Of a stretch of DNA of 64,000 nucleotides, positions 58,204 through 64,000 are shown piece by piece; the first letter of the stretch is position 1; each line of letters opens with the position of its first letter. The DNA is taken from contig JARBJD010000011.1 in assembly GCA_033064195.1 (NCBI GenBank), positions 434,001 through 498,000 on the forward strand, in the 5' to 3' direction. Made by a program: the position numbers and the translations under genes. The DNA is from Blattamonas nauphoetae (taxonomy: Eukaryota > Preaxostyla > Oxymonadida). The notes under the pieces were generated by a model. That model did not search any database and had not been told where the DNA came from. It saw only the letters and a list, made by a program, of their open reading frames with translations.

Positions 58204-59062
58204 CAAGTCATCCATTCCAGATTGCTGAGGAGAAATCTACGGAGAATATGACAAAAACAATGGAAGCGCAAACTGAAATTGTGAGATTTGAATCTATCGA
58301 ATCAGTTTGGAGTCATGGACAGAGAAGAGGAGAGTGAATGATGAGTCGAGCTGATCTCCACAAATTTCTGTATGTTGGAGACAAAAATGAGTCATAATCG
58401 GATAAAAGAAGTGATGAAAGAATAACAGAATTCAAATCGCGATTTAAGAGGATCTGAAAGAAAACGGATGAGGAAAACAAACAGATATGGGTGATGAAAA
58501 GATTAGATCTGGAGGCGTGTACTTTTCTCCTCTTCTGTGATAAGTGTAGAAGTTGGATGAACTAATTGAGAGGGAGTTATCGTGTGAATATAAGGTGTTT
58601 GTTCACAAATATTCTTCTTTGTCCTCTTTTGGGCCGATCGTGCTCGAAACTCCTAATTAGGAGTTTTGAAGAAGGTGCCATGAAAGCTCGTGTATCATCA
58701 CCAAAACGATTTTAACGCCCTTTTCAACGTCATGAGATGTTTTTGAACGAATGTCAAAGAAGCTGAGTGAGTTTTTGAATTTTCAACTGGAGCATTCTAT
58801 TCCGATTGTCTTCCTTTTTCTTTTGATCTATGATCAGACTATTTTTATTTACCCGGGAACGTTCGAAAAGAAAAAACATTTCAAAAAAAGAGAACAAAAA
58901 TGGAAACAGTCTGAATTTTCATAATCGAACAAAAATGATCCAAAGTCGTAGACAATAATATAAAGTCGAACTGGAACAGTTCAAAGTCGAACGTCCATAC
59001 TTGGGGGAGAATTTGTGACATCTTTCAACAGTTCGACAAAAAAATCGGAAAAACGTAACTGA
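58204..59062. other. AT-rich stretch without a gene
   Basis: No convincing gene in 859 bp. It has many short A/T runs and a perfect 20-bp palindrome at 58647-58666 centred on AATT. It may be decayed transposon sequence. Confidence 0.5.
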
Positions 59063-59666
59063 TAGTGCCGTCGGAAAGGCGCCGAAATTCATTAACCCGC
59101 CATAAATCGAGATTTTCTCAGAAACTTAGAGATATGGTCCAACTAAGAAAAAAATAAAATTTCGAAAACAAATTCCAAGAACTCGCTGAGAAATCCGCCT
59201 TGTACTTCAAAAGCCCCACTTTTCACAATTCATTTTGGTAATATCTCAACAACCCGTGAACCAATTTTGATGCAATTTTCCAGATCCTTTTTTTGATGAT
59301 TCGAACATTTTGGAAAAATTTCGAATAAAAATTATGGGTTTCTGGGAAACTTCCAAAAAACCCAAATATTCTCGACAAAATTTTCTAAGAAAAAAAAAGA
59401 CTTTCCTTTTTTGAGCACGTTTTGTCGAGATCTTTACGAATATTATGCTCTTTATTTGGTTCAAAACGGATGGCTGGTTGTGGAGATATGACGTCGAAAA
59501 GTTGAAAAAAAAGTGTGTATTTTACTGTATGAGGCTACAGAGCCCAATAATGGGTCTTTAGCTCCAAAATTTTTTCAGGATTATTCTCTCACCAAAACAA
59601 CATTTCCCAGAAACAATCTCGATTTATGGCGGGTGAATGAATTTTGGCGTCTTTCTGACAGTACTA
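59063..59666. mobile_element. MITE C (TAGT-ended family)
   Basis: A 604-bp element with inverted ends TAGTGCCGTCGGAAAGGCG (left) and TAGTACTGTCAGAAAGACG (right, read inward), similar over about 55 bp, and TGA direct repeats at 59060-59062 and 59667-59669. An AACCCGCC motif lies at about position 32 of the ends. The interior matches MITE D in reverse orientation. Confidence 0.85.
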
Positions 59667-59951
59667 TGACTACACTTGCGTCAGGCTATTTGACATCATT
59701 CTAAAGTTCGAAAGTCATATATGACTACAGAAAGAGACCAACCTTGGCACAACTCTATTATTGATCTAACAACTTTTGAAGGAAACAAAAAGTCTGACCC
59801 ACTTGACCCGGCTCAATTGAAGGCCTCAAAAAAAGTTGTTCACTTAGATCATATCCAATTTGAGAGAAAAAACGATTCTTATCTCAACCTCGAGGGGAGA
59901 TTGGTTTTGGCAGTATGAACTCGAACTGTTGATAGATGTCAAATGGACGAA
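59667..59951. other. gap between inverted MITEs C and D
   Basis: 285 bp between two oppositely oriented MITE copies. A short open frame (59721-59918) shows no similarity I recognise. Nothing else is seen. Confidence 0.4.
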
Positions 59952-60469
59952 TGGTGCTGTCACAAAAGCTACGAAATTCATTCATCCGCCAAAAATCGAG
60001 TTTTTTTCTGAGAAATGTTACTTTGGTGAGCAAATAATTCAGACAAAATTTTGGAGCTGAAGACCCATTTTTCGGTGCTGTAGCCTTCTATCGCAAAATA
60101 CACACAAAAAAACGATACTCTCGAAAAAAGATGTAAAATTGTGCCTCTGTGAGTGTTTTTGAGAAAAAATTGATTTTTCGACTTTGTTCCAGATACCCAC
60201 ATTTTTGTGCCTATTTTTTTTCTCCAATGTTCGGATCCTCAAAAAAAGGATCTGGAAAAAAGATCAATAGAATTGATTCAATGGTTGTTGAGATATTACC
60301 TCAATCAATTATGAAAAGTGATACTTCTCAAGTACAAGGCAGTTTTCTCAAAGAGTAGCGGGAGATTTTTTTCAATTTTTTGTTCTTAGTCGGACTATGT
60401 CCATCAGATTCTGTGAAAATCTCGATTTATGGCAGTTTAATGAATTATTGCTCACTTCTGACGGCACTA
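59952..60469. mobile_element. MITE D (TAGT-ended family, inverted relative to C)
   Basis: A 518-bp element. The right end, read inward, begins TAGTGCCGTCAGAAG. The left end is more diverged (TGGTGCTGTCACAAAAG). GAA direct repeats lie at 59949-59951 and 60470-60472. Interior blocks around 60043-60090 and 60236-60310 match, in reverse complement, MITE C at 59530-59580 and 59232-59320. It is older than or diverged from C. Confidence 0.78.
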
Positions 60470-61129
60470 GAACGCGATCATTCCACACACTTTGTACTCA
60501 CTACATCCTCTTTCATCTCAGACAAAGACCTAATTGGTGACATGGGACGAATTGGAGACATTTTTTTCAAAGTCTTGATTCTACATCCATTCCAACGTTC
60601 GATTTTTCAAAAAAATGACTGTAGAGAGATGACTCATTCAACATGTTCAGGAATCACCTGTGCATTTTGTGTTTCTCGTATATGGGAAAGAGAAAACTCA
60701 ACATGACATAAATTGTCCGATTGATCCAATCGGACATTCTAGTGAAGGAGCTGTCGTATTTTCAGTCGTTTTTATTCATTGGTTTCAACAATTAATCGCT
60801 GTCTTATGCTCGTTGTTCCAAATGTCTTTCTGAAACAAACATCAACAAAAACTCTTCACATATTCTCACCTTTTTTTGAAGATTATAGATGTTTCTTAGC
60901 TCATGTGTTAACAATCGTGCGATTTAGAGATCAAGTGAGATCTAACCCTTTGATGTTGAATACAATTCAAACAACTATGAACTGGTTGACCATGTTTCCC
61001 CCATTCAGAAACTTGTTGTTTAGAAAAATGAATCTCGACATGTGACCTGTTTCTTCGAGTCACTGTTGGTTTCAATTCCTCATCATTTTTAATTAAGGGT
61101 GATTCAAAGATCACTCTGAAAGTAGCCCC
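60470..61129. other. AT-rich stretch upstream of GCP3
   Basis: No recognised gene in 660 bp. An 88-codon open frame (60779-61045, no ATG at its first codon) contains an aliphatic and aromatic pattern but matches no family known to me. It might be a gene remnant or leader of the next gene. Confidence 0.4.
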
Positions 61130-64000
61130 ATGTCGCAATATCACACGGAAATTTTGAACATTTTTGCTTCAGTATCACCTCACGTTTCCCCCCAGAACGA
61201 TAAAATCCAGACTGCTCTCATTCATCTCACAAAAAGCCTGAAGCCTTTCCCAGAGCCAAATGAAGGAAGAATTGAACGTGAATGTGTTGATCTCATCGGA
61301 CGTCATCTTCCTTTTAATATTGTTCAATCATTTTCCAAACTCTGTCAACATCTCCGCAACCAACCAACTTTTACACATCAAAAAGAATTACTTTATGTTT
61401 TCCTCAAACTATCGCGACTAGATCAAACTACTTCCATTCAAGCACCTCCTCCGCCTAGTACTGTCATTCCTCATGCAATTAAAGATTCTACTGACACAAC
61501 CAGTTCAAATCCATCAACAGATCGAGGTCTTCCACAAGAATCTCAATCACAAAAATTCCAAATGACAATTCGTCCTGTTAAACCGCCTCCAGCTGCAGAT
61601 ATTTCCCAAGTCAGTTTGTCAACCTCTTCTCTCAATCTCTTTCTAGTGTTTTCTGTTGATATCTCTGATATCACTCTTTTACGAGATTGCATCCGTTCTT
61701 TTCAAGCTTTTGAAGGAACATATGTGAAGTTAGACCCTACAGGGGAACAATTTATTCTCGACCCTAGTCGTACCTTCCGCCCGGATGTTCAGGCACTAAT
61801 GCACCGTCTTCTCCAATTTGGAACTCTTCATCACCAAATCCGCAAAAATATCAAAACAAATCTCGATAAACGAACGACGGGTTCAACACAGCGACAGTTT
61901 TACACAGCGATTCTCCAAGAATTACTCCTCTTCAGTACTTTGATATCTCATCTCGATTCTCAGATTCCAACTGGTTCCCAAACAATAAAGCAAATTGAAG
62001 ATGAAGAACTCCTTCCATCTCTCGTTCAATCTCACAGTGCTTCTCATCTTCACTCCGCCGAACCAATCCAAGGATCTCTGTCTTCGCAAGTCTTCACGAA
62101 TATTCCCCCTTCGCATGTCTATCCTCGTCAATCTTTAATTCTTCCTTCATCAATTGACGAACCAGCGAATACACCCACGCAGGCAGGCCCGGCTGATCCA
62201 TTTCCAGCCGATCTCTCTCACACCCTCAATTCGACAATTAACACGTCAGCATCGGAAAGTGCTGTGTTTCTCACCTCCCTCACACTCAGAAGATTGATTG
62301 TTTATATGTCTGAGCCAACAGACAAAATCATTCTTCTTTGGAACATCCTCCGCAAAACCAGAGGCATGCGAGGCGGTCAGCTTCTCTCTAAAATCAACTC
62401 CGAAGCCCAATATGGCTCACCTCTCATGAAAAAGATCTACACAAATCTTCTCCATGAAACTAGTGCTCCTTTGTACCAGTTTATTTCACGATGGATTCAA
62501 AGCGGCGAACTCTCCGACCCACACCGAGAATTCTTTGTCGACGAGCACGAAGTTGGGCCAACATGCCAGAATGGCAACGAACGATGGAAAGATCGGTTTG
62601 TTTTGCGAAGAGAGATGGTTCCATCGTTCATCACCGAAGAGACCGCGCTCAACATCCTCCTCATCGGCAAGTCGCTCGTCTTCCTTCGAGAGGAGTGCAA
62701 CCAGCTGGCCCCGTTCATCAACCATCTCCGCTTTCTCACCGACGAGACACTCAGCTTCGAACAGCGCTTCGCAAAAATGGCAGACTGCGTCAATCGCCAC
62801 CTCCGCCTCTTCATCATCCAACGCAGCTCGTTCACGCGCGACGTGACGGCAATGAAAGACTTTGTGCTGCTTGCCCGAGGAGACTTCACTCTGTTCATGA
62901 TGGATCGGCTGTGGGGGTCCATTGCACGGCAAGCGATGACAGCTGCGTCGTCCGCAGGGAGTGTCGAGATGTCGCATGCTCAAACGCAAAACCAGATCAT
63001 GTCTTTGTTCAACCCTTCCATGCACAGAGACACAGATGACTTCGCCAAACCAGAGCAACTCGATGTTCGGCTCATTGAGAACACACAGACCGGCCTCGTT
63101 CAGGATCGGCAGCATGTCCACATCCCACGCGTGTTTGTGCTGTCGTACAACGTCGTCGGCCCATCGCGCACGATCATCACACAGCAGATGGTCAGAATGC
63201 ACGAACAGGCGTTCGACTTTCTGTGGTCGGTGAAGAGAGCCAACTACAACCTCTCCACTCTCCGCAAGAAGCTCACTGTCTGCCCTTCTTTTTCTCACCT
63301 CCTCTCTCCCTTCAGATGATCGAGCACATGATTTCCGGCCCACAACACCACGAGTCCAGGAAGGGTCTCGTGAAGTACTGCAACACCATCCGAGCGCGGA
63401 TGATGGGCTTCATCAACGATCTCGAAAACTATTTTGATTTTGAGGTGCTCGAGACGTCGTGGAAGCACTTCAGCGAAGACCTCAAGAAAACCACGAGCCT
63501 GGACGACATCACCGACGCCTTCAGCACGTACATCACAACCATCCTCGAAAAGGTTGGCGTTCTTCTTTTTTCATGTTGCAGATCAAAATGGGCTCGGTCA
63601 ACGAAAGGACAGAGACGCCGCTGTACAGACAGATCGTCAGCATCCTCACCATCGTCTTCCGGTTCGATGACGTCATCAACACTATCTTTATGGGCCTGTA
63701 GTATGCTCTTGTTTTCACTCATTGTGTCAGTGCTGAGCTTAACAAGAAGAGGGAGCTCGTCAAAGCAGCCGAGGACAATCAGAGCAAGCAGGAGTGGGGA
63801 ATGGATTCAGACCGAGACGAGCTATCCAGGCCATCTCAACCCTTTGCTCCCGGCATTACAAATACACTCGAGGGAATCAATCGCGAGTTCGAAGCTGCTC
63901 TCAGAAATCTCCAAAATATCGCAAATGGCCTAATCGAGACACGAGATCAGATAGTTTCTGTAATTCCAACGTTTCTCAGAGATAACTGTAAAGGGTCCAC
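61130..64000 (+). CDS. TUBGCP3: gamma-tubulin complex component 3, partial at 3' end
   Basis: Subunit that, with GCP2 and gamma-tubulin, nucleates microtubules at basal bodies and spindle poles. Exons are 61130-61613, 61647-63277, 63316-63552, 63582-63697 and 63731 to beyond the window, with introns of 33, 38, 29 and 33 bp. GRIP1 features are SDITLLRDCIRSFQAFEGTY, the family's opening helix, and PLYQFISRWIQSGELSDPHREFFV, followed by FVLRREMVPSFITEETALN and ILLIGKSLVFLREECN, which follow GCP3 rather than GCP2. GRIP2 starts near 63180. The last frame is open at 64000. Ser/Pro-rich stretches lie at about 61440-61600 and 62000-62200. The ATG at 61130 follows the MITE-rich stretch. Confidence 0.9.

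Noticed and set aside
57725-58205. reading MITE B as a Tc1/mariner-type element with TA duplication
   Set aside because: The flanks match for three bases beyond TAGT in each of four elements (TCA, TGA, TGA, GAA), which would be coincidence with a 2-bp duplication.
60380-60706. 108-codon open frame after MITE D
   Set aside because: Its first third lies in the MITE end and the rest shows no family pattern.

Overview
The window is nuclear DNA of an intron-rich, flagellated unicellular eukaryote. All three stop codons are used normally. Genes are packed closely on both strands, and most have introns with GT-AG ends of only 28-80 bp. Flagellar genes (a DYNLT2B-type dynein light chain and an ODAD1/CCDC114-type docking protein) sit beside conserved housekeeping genes. 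This pattern, together with giant Ser/Pro/Thr-rich proteins, would fit a metamonad such as an oxymonad (Preaxostyla). That placement is an inference and not proven by any marker here. I find 27 protein genes, no tRNA, rRNA or CRISPR, and at least five non-autonomous DNA transposons.

Layout. 1-9.2 kb: 3' part of DNA polymerase alpha, phosphatidylserine decarboxylase, an unrecognised protein, and a multi-pass membrane protein. 9.4-10.7 kb: a hAT-like element with an 8-bp target duplication, ending 28 bp before the start codon of USP5. 10.7-24.8 kb: USP5, an SPX-SLC13 transporter, a dynein light chain, and a TTBK-type kinase with a tail of about 2,000 residues. 25-34 kb: a two-RRM protein, a second membrane protein that shares three intron positions with the first, an OTU protease, SBDS, a mucolipin-like channel, PPP4R2 and a WD40 protein. 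34.6-45.7 kb: CNOT1, uL30 and PRPF3. 45.8-55.4 kb: ODAD1, a NEK-like pseudokinase fused to a Rab-like GTPase, a small Cys-rich membrane protein, V-ATPase subunit c, GSK3, an alpha/beta hydrolase and a small unknown gene. 55.4-61 kb: a coiled-coil gene split by a MITE, then an AT-rich stretch with three more MITEs. 61.1-64 kb: gamma-tubulin complex component 3, running off the end.

The genes do not form one pathway. They cover replication (POLA1), RNA processing and decay (PRPF3, CNOT1, RRM protein), ribosome building (SBDS, uL30), ubiquitin removal (USP5, OTU), acidic-organelle function (V-ATPase, mucolipin, SPX transporter), microtubules and flagella (GCP3, ODAD1, DYNLT2B, TTBK) and signalling (GSK3, PPP4R2). 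Several divergent pairs have start codons only 20-42 bp apart, and one convergent pair shares a TTAA in which both stop codons lie.

The most unusual items are the predicted pseudokinase-GTPase fusion (47657-49375) and a family of MITEs with TAGT ends, 3-bp target duplications and an 18-bp-spaced AAACCCG motif. One copy of that family lies inside a coding exon. Exon-intron models were drawn by hand from reading frame, splice sites and family similarity. They are unconfirmed by transcripts.
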